A DNA stretch of 21,106 bases from Candidatus Zixiibacteriota bacterium (GTDB taxonomy: Bacteria > Zixibacteria > MSB-5A5 > GN15 > PGXB01). This document shows, piece after piece, positions 1 to 6,402 of the stretch (within the stretch, counting starts at the first letter, position 1; each line of letters starts with the position of its first letter). A program made the translations under genes and the position numbers. Under the pieces are notes generated by a model, which was not told where the DNA came from, did not search any database, and worked only from the letters and a program-made list of their open reading frames with translations. Location: the NCBI GenBank assembly GCA_020345705.1, contig CP070766.1, positions 145,131 through 166,236 on the forward strand, written 5' to 3'.

Positions 1-1
1 C

Positions 2-1477
2 CTTTCACTCCTTTTGACTTTTGCATCACCGATCAGGGCTTCGAACAATAATAGCAGGCCGGTCTGCCCGACTGTCTATGCCGGAAGCGACGGCGCCTTT
101 GAGCTATTCTGGTTCTGCCCGACCTTTCACCGGCAGCACCTGGGCACCATCGATGAATCCGCCGATACAGAGGGATGCGTCGGGATGGGTGCCAAGAAGT
201 ACGGTGTGCTGACAAGGTTTGGCGTCAATCCACCGGTTATCGTCGATTCAGTCAAGATTTTTATTTCCGACAGTGATCCGTTTCCGAATCTTCCTGGCGA
301 CCAGTATTCCCCCATCATGCTATCTCTCAAAAGGCGAAAACCGGGCGACAGCTTTTCGGATATCTGGGTACGGTGGGTTGCGCTTGACTCCAGCGCTTCG
401 CCGGGCGGCAGTATCGTAAGTGCGCCGGCGAGAATGAGTCTCAGCAGAGATTTTGAGCTATGGGCCGGCTGTGAATGGCTGAAAAGTCATCCGACGGCGC
501 CTCAGGTGGGTATTTGCCATGATGCGATGCTGCCGGAACAATACCTTTATCAACTCATTGATTCGGTTTATGATATGCAAGAATCACAGGAGGGATTCAT
601 GCTCGGTCTGGACCTGCTTCAATGGTCGGGATCGCCCGACGGCGGAAGTGATTACGGAAGCTGGCAGGATTCGACCACCTTTTCCATCCTCTTTGCGAAG
701 GATACAGTCGATTTCTTCGACTCAAGCATTCGGCTCGACAGTCTGGGGCCGGATTCCCTTTTCTCAAGACTAGATATACAGGAGAGCGGTTATGTCTGTA
801 TCATGGCTTCGGACGGCATCGATTCGACTGCGTCGGAATTCATTTATCTTGATAAAGACAGAATACCGAATTTGCAGGTGGCGCCTCCCTTTATCGACGG
901 CAAATCAGGGACAGGTTGTTCGGATTCATACTCAATCTATCTGACAAACGTCGGCTCCGAGCAGTTGTGCGCCAGGCTGATTCATGACTCCTCGCTGTTG
1001 GTTCTTTCCGACAGCTCGGTCTGTCTTGCTCAAGGCGAGCAGGTTGAGATTGTCATCACCCCGGGCGATAAAGGAGCCACTGACTCTGCTATCGCGACGG
1101 ACCTGATTATCGAAACCTCGGATGAAGCCTACCCACTCTTGTATCATATGATCCTGCGGCCCGGCGATCCGACTTCCGTATCAAACATTCGAACCGGACT
1201 GCGGCCCGAATTCAATGTCTCGCCGGCCTCTCCAGATCCGTTCAACAGCGGGGTGGAATTTAGATTGGACCCGGACGGGACCGCCGCCGTGGAATTTCAG
1301 GTGTTCAATCTGCTCGGCCAGGCCGTTTATGATGAAGGCCTCAAAGTGCGGGAAAGAATTACGATCCGCTGGGACGGTCGGGACGTCAAAGGCAGAAAAC
1401 TGCCAAGCGGGTTGTATTTTTTCCGGTTCGCTTCGGGCGAATTCTCCGTCACACGTAAGGCACTTCTTATCAAATAG
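2..1477 (+). CDS. Secreted protein with C-terminal FlgD/T9SS-like domain, 5' partial
   Basis: The reading frame is open to the left edge of the window. Its first codons, before the first possible TTG start at 14, read LSLLL and continue into TFASPIRA. This looks like the hydrophobic end of a Sec signal peptide with cleavage after SPIRA, so the true start lies upstream of the window and TTG 14 is not the start. The body is rich in Asp, Ser and Gly, as expected of an exported beta-rich protein. Around residues 300-385 (counted from TTG 14) is an Ig-like segment containing YSIYLTNVGSEQL, resembling choice-of-anchor/ASPM-like repeats. The last ~85 residues (PASPDPFNSG, FQVFNLLGQAVYDE, WDGRDVKGRKLPSGLYFFRF, ending KALLIK) are a FlgD-like Ig fold of the type annotated as a T9SS type A sorting domain in FCB bacteria. 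Extracellular or surface location is inferred. The function of the central part is not recognised. Confidence 0.85.
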   Translation, partial: LSLLLTFASPIRASNNNSRPVCPTVYAGSDGAFELFWFCPTFHRQHLGTIDESADTEGCVGMGAKKYGVLTRFGVNPPVIVDSVKIFISDSDPFPNLPGDQYSPIMLSLKRRKPGDSFSDIWVRWVALDSSASPGGSIVSAPARMSLSRDFELWAGCEWLKSHPTAPQVGICHDAMLPEQYLYQLIDSVYDMQESQEGFMLGLDLLQWSGSPDGGSDYGSWQDSTTFSILFAKDTVDFFDSSIRLDSLGPDSLFSRLDIQESGYVCIMASDGIDSTASEFIYLDKDRIPNLQVAPPFIDGKSGTGCSDSYSIYLTNVGSEQLCARLIHDSSLLVLSDSSVCLAQGEQVEIVITPGDKGATDSAIATDLIIETSDEAYPLLYHMILRPGDPTSVSNIRTGLRPEFNVSPASPDPFNSGVEFRLDPDGTAAVEFQVFNLLGQAVYDEGLKVRERITIRWDGRDVKGRKLPSGLYFFRFASGEFSVTRKALLIK

Positions 1478-1634
1478 AATTCCATGGGATGAACTCGACC
1501 CAGCTTGTCAATTCCGGATAATACATGTCCGCTTTGTAAACATTGCCAAAATTCCTCTTTACTTTGCGATAAAAATTTCTATATTTGGCGCTGAGCTGAA
1601 ACAGGTATTGTATAGTTTTTGGAGGTAGCACGTT

Positions 1635-1823
1635 ATGGCGATGAGGATCACTGATGAGTGCACAGCCTGCGGGCTTTGCATTCCGGAATGTCCCACCAAT
1701 TCAATTACTGAGGGGGACATCTATGTTATTGACCCGGACACCTGCAACGAGTGTGAGGACCAGGAAGATGGCTCTCAATGCGTGGCCGTCTGTCCGGTTG
1801 AGTGCATAGAAAAGGCCGAATAG
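1635..1823 (+). CDS. Small 2[4Fe-4S] ferredoxin (YfhL-like)
   Basis: A 62-residue bacterial-type ferredoxin predicted to carry two [4Fe-4S] clusters and transfer electrons in the cytoplasm. The first cluster motif is C9-x2-C12-x2-C15-x3-C19-P. The second is C37-x2-C40-x8-C49-x3-C53-P, with the long eight-residue insert typical of the YfhL/allochromatium-type subgroup. Cys57 is an extra cysteine. GGAGGT at 1621-1626 lies 8 nt before ATG 1635; an in-frame ATG at 1641 would remove only two residues. A strong intrinsic terminator follows 18 nt after the stop, so it is probably transcribed alone. The 157-bp gap upstream is AT-rich near 1560-1600 (TTTACT, TATATT), but I could not settle on one promoter. 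The redox partner is unknown. Confidence 0.93.
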   Translation: MAMRITDECTACGLCIPECPTNSITEGDIYVIDPDTCNECEDQEDGSQCVAVCPVECIEKAE

Positions 1824-1841
1824 ATAAGCTTGTATTCGCAT

Positions 1842-1872
1842 AAACGCCGCTTGTGTTCAGGCGGCGTTTTTC
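1842..1872 (+). terminator. Intrinsic terminator after ferredoxin
   Basis: AAACGCCGC (1842-1850) pairs perfectly with GCGGCGTTT (1861-1869) across a 10-nt loop and runs into a T tract (1867-1871). It ends only 14 nt before the archease start codon, so it separates the ferredoxin transcript from the archease-rtcB pair. Confidence 0.88.
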
Positions 1873-1879
1873 TTATGTT
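1851..1879 (+). promoter_or_regulatory. Possible weak promoter for archease-rtcB
   Basis: TTGTGT (1851-1856), a 17-nt spacer, and TATGTT (1874-1879) are embedded in the loop and 3' arm of the ferredoxin terminator. The expected start point, about 7 nt after the -10, would fall on the A of the archease ATG at 1886, giving a leaderless mRNA. The hexamers match the sigma70 consensus poorly (3/6 and 4/6), so this is tentative. Read-through of the terminator is the alternative. Confidence 0.3.
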
Positions 1880-1885
1880 CAAATT

Positions 1886-2314
1886 ATGCCGTATAAATTG
1901 ACCGACGTCCACACGACGGCCGACGCCGGCCTTGAAGTGCTCGGGGCGAGTCCGGAAGAACTGTTCGCGGACGCCGCTATCGGGATGACGGAAATTATGG
2001 TCGAGCTTGACGGATTGACGGAAAAGCGGGAAGTCGCCTTCGACCTCGAAGGAACCACTCTAGACGATTTATTCTTTAACTGGCTCTCCGAGGTTATATT
2101 CTACAAGGACGCCGAGTGTTTGCTGCTCAAACGATGTGAACTGAAGATATTAGAAGAAGACGAGAAATTCACTCTCAGGGCGCGGATTTTCGGCGATGAA
2201 ATAGACCCCGAAAGACATACTTTGAAAGTGGATGTCAAAGCCGTAACGTATTATAGATTCGGAATAAAAAAGGAAGATGATCACTGGCGAGGAATGGTGG
2301 TGTTTGACCTATGA
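1886..2314 (+). CDS. Archease, RtcB ligase activator
   Basis: This 142-residue archease-family protein stimulates guanylylation and turnover of the RNA ligase RtcB. Family features seen are the N-terminal VHTTADAGLEVLGAS stretch with the metal-binding Asp region, the central LFFNWLSEVIF helix, KAVTYY near residue 120, and a C-terminal W134...VVFDL. Many archeases read KAVTYH where this has a Tyr, which is a small deviation. Start choice: a longer frame begins at GTG 1853, but that codon lies in the loop of the preceding terminator and adds an unrelated Phe/Arg-rich stretch. ATG 1886 starts the family homology. There is no recognisable Shine-Dalgarno sequence before it. The stop overlaps the rtcB start (ATGA, 2311-2314), so the two are translationally coupled and presumably made together. 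Confidence 0.92.
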   Translation: MPYKLTDVHTTADAGLEVLGASPEELFADAAIGMTEIMVELDGLTEKREVAFDLEGTTLDDLFFNWLSEVIFYKDAECLLLKRCELKILEEDEKFTLRARIFGDEIDPERHTLKVDVKAVTYYRFGIKKEDDHWRGMVVFDL

Positions 2315-3765
2315 ATAAAAACAACTTCAAGAGAATCAGCCATAACATCTGGGAAATTCCGCGCGATTTCAAGGAGGGGATGAGAGTCCCGGCCAGGGTG
2401 CTTTCGTCTCCCGAGTTATTCGGCGGCATTGACCATAAGGTTATCGATCAGATTACCAATGTCGCCTGCCTGCCGGGGATAAAGAAGTATGCGCTGTGCA
2501 TGCCTGACGGGCATATGGGCTATGGTTTTCCCATTGGCGGAGTGGCGGCCTTTTCAATCGACGATGGTGTCATTTCTCCCGGCGGTATCGGCTTCGACAT
2601 AAACTGCGGCATGCGTATCCTGAGGACAAATCTCACTTTTGACGAGCTCAGGCCCAAAATGGAAGAGCTCCTAAGCAGGCTTTTTGCCACCATTCCTTCC
2701 GGGGTCGGTTCCAAAGGATTTCTGAAGCTGAACAGACAGCAATTCAACCAGCTGACGGAACAAGGAGTTGGCTGGTGTCTTGAGAATGGTTATGCGACGG
2801 AATCCGACGCCGAGCGAACCGAGGATAGAGGGTGTCTGCCGAACGCCGACCACAGGACCGTTTCTGAGAAGGCGATTTCACGGGGCATCAACCAGATGGG
2901 GACTCTCGGTTCCGGCAATCACTACCTCGAGGTGGAAATCGCGCGCCCGGACGAAATTTACGATCCGGTAGTGGCCGGGCGATACGGCATTGATCGAGAT
3001 GACCAGGTTGTGATCGGGATACACTGCGGGTCGCGCGGTTTCGGTCATCAGATTGCCACCGATTATCTTCAGGTTTTCAGCCGGTGTGCCGGAAAATACG
3101 GTTTGAGAGTGCGCGACAAGGAATTGATGGCGGCTCCGATCAAATCAGAGGAAGGCAGGAGGTACGCCAGCGCCATGGCCTGCGCGGCCAACTCGGCTTT
3201 CGTCAACAGGCAGCTGATCACCTACGGCGTTCGTAGAGTATTTCGATCGGTGTTCGGCAAGAGCGATCAGGAACTCGGCATCGAGCTGATATACGACGTC
3301 GCGCACAATATCGCCAAATTTGAAGAATACGAGATTGACGGCAAGGAGGAAACCCTGCTTGTTCACAGAAAAGGTGCCACGCGGTCATTCGGACCCGGGA
3401 AAAAGGAAATTCCGGAAATCTACCGAGACGTCGGCCAGCCGGTGATAGTGGGTGGTTCGATGGAGACCGGTTCCGCGCTTTTATACGGAACCAGCGAGGC
3501 TGACGAAGAGACCTTTGGTTCCTCGCTGCACGGCGCCGGTCGGACGATGTCGCGCATGAAGGCCAAGCGGACCACCCGGGGCGACACCGTCAAGCAGAGA
3601 ATGAAAGAGAGCGGAATCCTTGTCAAGACCGGATACATGCCGGGTTTGGCCGAGGAGGCTGCCTTTGCGTACAAGAACATCGATGCCGTGGTCGAGGCTG
3701 TTGACGCTCTGGGTATCTCCAAAAAAGTAGCCCGTTTTTATCCGGTACTAAATATCAAAGGCTAA
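2311..3765 (+). CDS. rtcB: RNA-splicing ligase RtcB
   Basis: A 484-residue GTP- and Mn2+-dependent RNA ligase joining 3'-phosphate or 2',3'-cyclic-phosphate ends to 5'-OH ends. It is used in RNA repair and, in archaea and metazoa, in tRNA splicing. All active-site landmarks are present: GFDINCGMR (Asp96, Cys99), GSGNH (His204), IHCGSRGFGH (His238), YDVAHN (His332), and SLHGAGR with His407, the equivalent of the guanylylated histidine. It also has the early MPDGHMGYGFPIGG motif. Length is normal for the family. The start overlaps the archease stop by 4 nt, and a purine-rich GAGGAATGG lies upstream inside archease. The pairing with archease argues for a fully active multiple-turnover ligase. 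No RNA cyclase (rtcA) or rtcR-type regulator is visible nearby, so control by RtcR is not supported here. No clear terminator follows on the plus strand. Confidence 0.97.
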   Translation: MNKNNFKRISHNIWEIPRDFKEGMRVPARVLSSPELFGGIDHKVIDQITNVACLPGIKKYALCMPDGHMGYGFPIGGVAAFSIDDGVISPGGIGFDINCGMRILRTNLTFDELRPKMEELLSRLFATIPSGVGSKGFLKLNRQQFNQLTEQGVGWCLENGYATESDAERTEDRGCLPNADHRTVSEKAISRGINQMGTLGSGNHYLEVEIARPDEIYDPVVAGRYGIDRDDQVVIGIHCGSRGFGHQIATDYLQVFSRCAGKYGLRVRDKELMAAPIKSEEGRRYASAMACAANSAFVNRQLITYGVRRVFRSVFGKSDQELGIELIYDVAHNIAKFEEYEIDGKEETLLVHRKGATRSFGPGKKEIPEIYRDVGQPVIVGGSMETGSALLYGTSEADEETFGSSLHGAGRTMSRMKAKRTTRGDTVKQRMKESGILVKTGYMPGLAEEAAFAYKNIDAVVEAVDALGISKKVARFYPVLNIKG

Positions 3766-3766
3766 T

Positions 3767-3963
3767 AAGGGCTGACTGCCTTCCAGCCATGCCGACCGGC
3801 CAAATCGCGCTGACATCTAACCTTATTGAAACCAGGGAGTTACCGATATTTCCCGGCCTTGAGCAGGAAACCGGCCCAATAATAAAGAGGGCGCTACTCT
3901 GGTTGGGTAGAGGGGGCTAGGAAACTACCCAGGGACAGCAGAGAGTCACCCTCGCGATTTTGC
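3767..3963 (-). ncRNA. Candidate structured non-coding RNA between rtcB and the DUF1573 gene
   Basis: No ORF fits this 284-bp gap between convergent genes. A near-consensus minus-strand promoter (3969-3997) predicts a transcript starting about 3961-3963. The first transcribed bases, AAATCGCG (3960-3953), are exactly complementary to CGCGATTT at 3809-3802, closing a structure of about 160 nt. Just inside, TGAC (3948-3945) can pair with GTCA (3814-3811). A 5'-half hairpin has TGGGTAG (3931-3925) pairing with CTACCCA (3910-3904), plus AGAGT/ACTCT-type and GAGGG/CCCTC pairings around it. The 3' half has GGGA...TCCC, and beyond the closing helix lies a GGCTG...CAGCC hairpin at 3788-3770 followed by CTTATT, a weak terminator. 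A paired 5'/3' end, this length and a stand-alone promoter resemble 6S RNA, but I could not fit the 6S central bubble. The class is left open. Confidence 0.5.
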
Positions 3964-3968
3964 AATAA

Positions 3969-3997
3969 AATATATACCGCGTGACATACTTTGTCAA
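3969..3997 (-). promoter_or_regulatory. Near-consensus sigma70-type promoter for candidate ncRNA
   Basis: On the minus strand, TTGACA (3997-3992) is separated by exactly 17 nt from TATATT (3974-3969). This is a 6/6 -35 and a 5/6 -10. It points toward the 3' end of rtcB, away from the DUF1573 gene, and no protein gene lies downstream on that strand. It therefore most likely drives the structured RNA at 3767-3963 or an antisense transcript to rtcB. Confidence 0.7.
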
Positions 3998-4049
3998 GCA
4001 TTTTTATGCATAATTTTTCTGATATCGGTCGATTTGTGCAGAAATTAGA

Positions 4050-4748
4050 TCAATATCGAACGATCCTGAGCGGGACGGTCTGCCGGACCTCAATTTCGGA
4101 AATAAATGTAACTGCCAGGCTGCTGTAGTGAGTCCCGCGGGGCAAATTGGCCTTCGGAGCGACCAGTAAAGAAACGCTTTTGCCCGATTTCAACTTGCCG
4201 CTGCTCTCACTGATGGTGACAACCGAATCAGATTCCAGCGTCAGCGAATATTCGACGTCGTCATCGGTCAGATTTTCCAGCACGAGTTCTTTCGGTTTAT
4301 GCCCCGGCAGGAAGAATAATGATTTCGGCCCCACTCTCAGCTGGCTGGGTATCACGCCGATATTCGATGTGTAGTCGATCGTGACGGTCGGCTTCTCAGG
4401 ATCGTTGGAGTGAATTGTCACCTGTCTCGTATTCGCTCCGTAATATCCTTTTGTCTCGAAGATCAGTTTGATCTCGGTGGTTGAATCGGGCGGGAGGACC
4501 TTCCGGGCGGCATAGGCCGATGTGCAGTCGCAGTCGGCAGTCAGCTGATCGATGTGCAGATCACTGCCGCCGATGTTTTTTATCCTGTAGTAATGCACCA
4601 CTGTATAATCGCTGGGGATGAAGCCGAAGTCCCATGAATCATCAATCAATTCGATGCTCGGGGTATCCGGGACGGCGGACCATGCCGGTAAAAGACCCAG
4701 AAGCAAAATCGATAACAGAAGGGTAAGACCCCTGACCATATGTATCAT
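4050..4748 (-). CDS. Exported DUF1573 protein
   Basis: A 232-residue protein with a clear signal peptide: MIHMVRG, then an LLLSILLLGLL core, with cleavage near AWSA-VP. After it comes a DUF1573 Ig-like domain with the motifs SWDFGFI, YYRIKNIGGSDL, the family cysteine pair TADCDCTS, and VTIHSNDPEKP. A second all-beta segment follows from about residue 125 and lacks strong motifs. The domain is common in Bacteroidota and relatives, usually in exported proteins of unknown role. A longer frame opens at 4778, but it would overlap the upstream PLP-enzyme gene. AGGAGG (minus strand, 4763-4758) sits 9 nt before ATG 4748, so I choose that start. The ribosome site lies inside the last codons of the upstream gene and only 1 nt separates that stop from this ATG, implying coupled translation. 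No clear terminator follows. Confidence 0.88.
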   Translation of the reverse strand: MIHMVRGLTLLLSILLLGLLPAWSAVPDTPSIELIDDSWDFGFIPSDYTVVHYYRIKNIGGSDLHIDQLTADCDCTSAYAARKVLPPDSTTEIKLIFETKGYYGANTRQVTIHSNDPEKPTVTIDYTSNIGVIPSQLRVGPKSLFFLPGHKPKELVLENLTDDDVEYSLTLESDSVVTISESSGKLKSGKSVSLLVAPKANLPRGTHYSSLAVTFISEIEVRQTVPLRIVRY

Positions 4749-4749
4749 C

Positions 4750-5754
4750 CTATATAACCTCCTGTTTCTTCTTGTCATGCGTGTCTTTTAGAAAACCTTG
4801 TTCTTTCATCCAATCATCGTTAAAGCACTTGCTCAAATATCTTGTTCCCGTGTCGGGGGCAATTGTCACAATTACATGATCCTTATTGAGATCCTTTGCT
4901 ACTTTCCGGGCCGCCCAGATGGCCGCCCCGGTCGACCCGCCCGCGGAGATTCCTTCGTTACGCGCCAGAGCGCGGGCGGTCTCAAAGGCATCTTTATCGC
5001 GCACGGTGATAACCTCATCAACAAGCTCGGGATATAGCGCGCCGGTCACACAGTCGGAGCCGATTCCCTCCACCTTATAGGCCGCCGATTGGGAGATTTT
5101 CCGACTTCGGATATACTCGGCGAATATTGAGCCGAGAGGATCAACGGCTATTGCCCTGACATTCTCATTTTTCTCTTTCAGGAATTTGACGGACCCTGAA
5201 AATGTACCGCCGGTGCCGATACCGGCAACGAAATGAGTTATGTTACCGTCAGTGACGGCCCAGATTTCCGGCCCGGTTGTCATATAATGGGCAGTCACGT
5301 TATTCTCGTTGTAGTACTGATTCATGTGGTAGTAACCATGCTTCTTCGCCAGGCTGATGGCCTGCATGTAATCGCTTTTCGGGTCCTCGTGATCAAGTCC
5401 TTCCGGCGTGACGACTACTTCGGCACCGAACGACCTGATCAGATCAACCTTTTCCTTGCTGGTTTTCTCGGGCGTCGTTACAATCGCCTTAAGACCCAGG
5501 ACGGTTGCCACCATCGCCATGGCGACGCCGGTATTGCCTGAAGTGTTGTCAATGACCGTTCCGCCGGGTTTCAAATCGCCCTTTTTCATCGCGCTCTGCA
5601 GGATGTAACCGGCCATCCGGTCTTTGACGGATCCTCCCGGATTCAGGAAATCCAGTTTGAGGAGCATCAGCGGGCCGCCGTTGCGGCGACCATTATCGAT
5701 TCTGACCAACGGGGTCTTGCCGATTAATTCCAGAATATTACCACTGTAGTTCAT
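4750..5754 (-). CDS. PLP-dependent cysteine synthase / cystathionine beta-synthase-type enzyme
   Basis: A 334-residue fold-type II PLP enzyme of the cysteine synthase/CBS family, predicted to do beta-replacement on O-acetylserine or serine with a sulfur nucleophile in the cytoplasm. Motifs are LVRID near the N terminus, NPGGSVKDR with the PLP lysine K44, DNTSGNTG (69-76, substrate loop), GIGTGGTFSG (phosphate-binding, 178-187), VEGIGSD, and GGSTG (272-276). The C-terminal APDTGTRYLSKCFNDDWM resembles the CBS catalytic core more than CysK, but no regulatory CBS-domain pair follows. Starts at 5808 and 5781 lie inside the promoter. ATG 5754 is preceded by AAAGG 8 nt upstream and begins the family homology. 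The DUF1573 gene follows 1 nt after the stop. Substrate choice (cysteine synthase versus cystathionine synthase) cannot be decided from sequence alone. Confidence 0.92.
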   Translation of the reverse strand: MNYSGNILELIGKTPLVRIDNGRRNGGPLMLLKLDFLNPGGSVKDRMAGYILQSAMKKGDLKPGGTVIDNTSGNTGVAMAMVATVLGLKAIVTTPEKTSKEKVDLIRSFGAEVVVTPEGLDHEDPKSDYMQAISLAKKHGYYHMNQYYNENNVTAHYMTTGPEIWAVTDGNITHFVAGIGTGGTFSGSVKFLKEKNENVRAIAVDPLGSIFAEYIRSRKISQSAAYKVEGIGSDCVTGALYPELVDEVITVRDKDAFETARALARNEGISAGGSTGAAIWAARKVAKDLNKDHVIVTIAPDTGTRYLSKCFNDDWMKEQGFLKDTHDKKKQEVI

Positions 5755-5772
5755 ACCTATCGCCTTTCGAAT

Positions 5773-5808
5773 TTTATACATTTTATGCAAATATAGTTTC
5801 AAATTCAA
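5773..5808 (-). promoter_or_regulatory. Promoter for PLP enzyme-DUF1573 operon
   Basis: Two overlapping sigma70-type readings exist on the minus strand. One is TTGAAA (5802-5797) with an 18-nt spacer to TATAAA (5778-5773). The other is TTGAAT (5808-5803) with a 17-nt spacer to TAAAAT (5785-5780). Either gives a leader of roughly 10-20 nt before ATG 5754, and both exclude the two longer starts of the downstream gene. Confidence 0.55.
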
Positions 5809-5850
5809 CTCAATTATTTGCCCGAATGCCCCGGTCGGTTTTCTTTTAAC

Positions 5851-5880
5851 TTGACAAATATCCAGGGCTCCTCGTTAATT
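5851..5880 (+). promoter_or_regulatory. Promoter for SPOR lipoprotein-yjbQ operon
   Basis: TTGACA (5851-5856) has an 18-nt spacer to TTAATT (5875-5880). The -35 is perfect and the -10 is weak. It is divergent from the PLP-enzyme promoter, in a roughly 100-bp shared control region. The predicted leader is about 24 nt, ending in AAGGAGG before ATG 5911. Confidence 0.5.
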
Positions 5881-5910
5881 AGGCCAAAAGCTAAAGAGTA
5901 AGGAGGGCCA

Positions 5911-6402
5911 ATGAAAACATCATTTATTCTTATATTGATTGTCGGAGTTTTGGCATTCTTTGCAGGTTGCAGCAAGGACGAAGAGGTCGCGGACCTGGAG
6001 CGAGAAGTCAAGGAGGCCGAATCCAAAGACTACCTGGCTGATACCGGTATCGCGGTTGAAGCCGTCGTTCCGGCCGATACCGTTGCCCCGGAGCAGTACG
6101 CCATGACCCCGGAAAAAGCCCCGGAAGAGAGCGCTGCCGAGCCCCTCATGCCCCGGCACCTCGGAACCGAAGGCTTTACCATCCAGATCGCGGCTGGAAG
6201 CAATCCCGAATATGTCAAGTATCTGGCAGACAAGTACACTCGGCGAGGATATGATGCCTTTGTCACGGAAGCGGTGGTCGGGGATGTCACTTTCTACCGG
6301 GTGAGAATCGGAACGTTTGAGACGATTGCCGAAGCAAAAGAAACGGGCTTGATACTCCAGGACAAATATTCGGTCGACTTCTGGATCGACAACGTTCAAT
6401 GA
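5911..6402 (+). CDS. SPOR-domain lipoprotein
   Basis: A 163-residue predicted lipoprotein. The N terminus is MKTS followed by a hydrophobic run and lipobox FAGC with Cys20 as the lipidation site; residue +2 is Lys, so outer-membrane sorting is plausible. Residues 21-45 are charged and possibly helical (DLEREVKEAESKD). Residues 46-85 form a Pro/Glu/Ala-rich linker. Residues about 88-161 form a SPOR domain (FTIQIAAGSNPEYVKYLADKY, then VTFYRVRIGTFETIAEAKE), which binds denuded peptidoglycan at division sites in characterised proteins. AAGGAGG lies 5 nt upstream of the ATG. Its stop overlaps the start of the next gene (ATGA, 6399-6402). A role in envelope anchoring at septal peptidoglycan is inferred from the domain only. 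Confidence 0.88.
   Translation: MKTSFILILIVGVLAFFAGCSKDEEVADLEREVKEAESKDYLADTGIAVEAVVPADTVAPEQYAMTPEKAPEESAAEPLMPRHLGTEGFTIQIAAGSNPEYVKYLADKYTRRGYDAFVTEAVVGDVTFYRVRIGTFETIAEAKETGLILQDKYSVDFWIDNVQ

Noticed and set aside
1853..1885. GTG-initiated N-terminal extension of archease
   Set aside because: It begins in the loop of the ferredoxin terminator and the added residues do not belong to the family.
3770..3790. GGCTGGAAGGCAG on the minus strand looks a little like the SRP RNA core
   Set aside because: The conserved SRP core with GGAAGGAAGCAGC does not match and the surrounding stem does not fit.
3830..3850. GGGAGTTACCGAT on the plus strand, reminiscent of a GEMM/c-di-GMP riboswitch end
   Set aside because: The rest of the aptamer is missing and no gene on that strand follows to be controlled.
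3925..3955. Segment with ACAGCAGAGAG on the plus strand resembles part of RNase P RNA
   Set aside because: The hallmark GAGGAAAGTCC and the 3' ACAGAA..GGCTTA elements are absent and the gap is too short for RNase P RNA.
4749..4778. Longer start for the DUF1573 protein
   Set aside because: It would overlap the upstream gene, while ATG 4748 has a perfect AGGAGG at 9 nt and begins a clean signal peptide.
5920..6399. 159-codon minus-strand ORF
   Set aside because: It lies entirely antisense to the SPOR lipoprotein, lacks a ribosome site and has no recognisable protein character.
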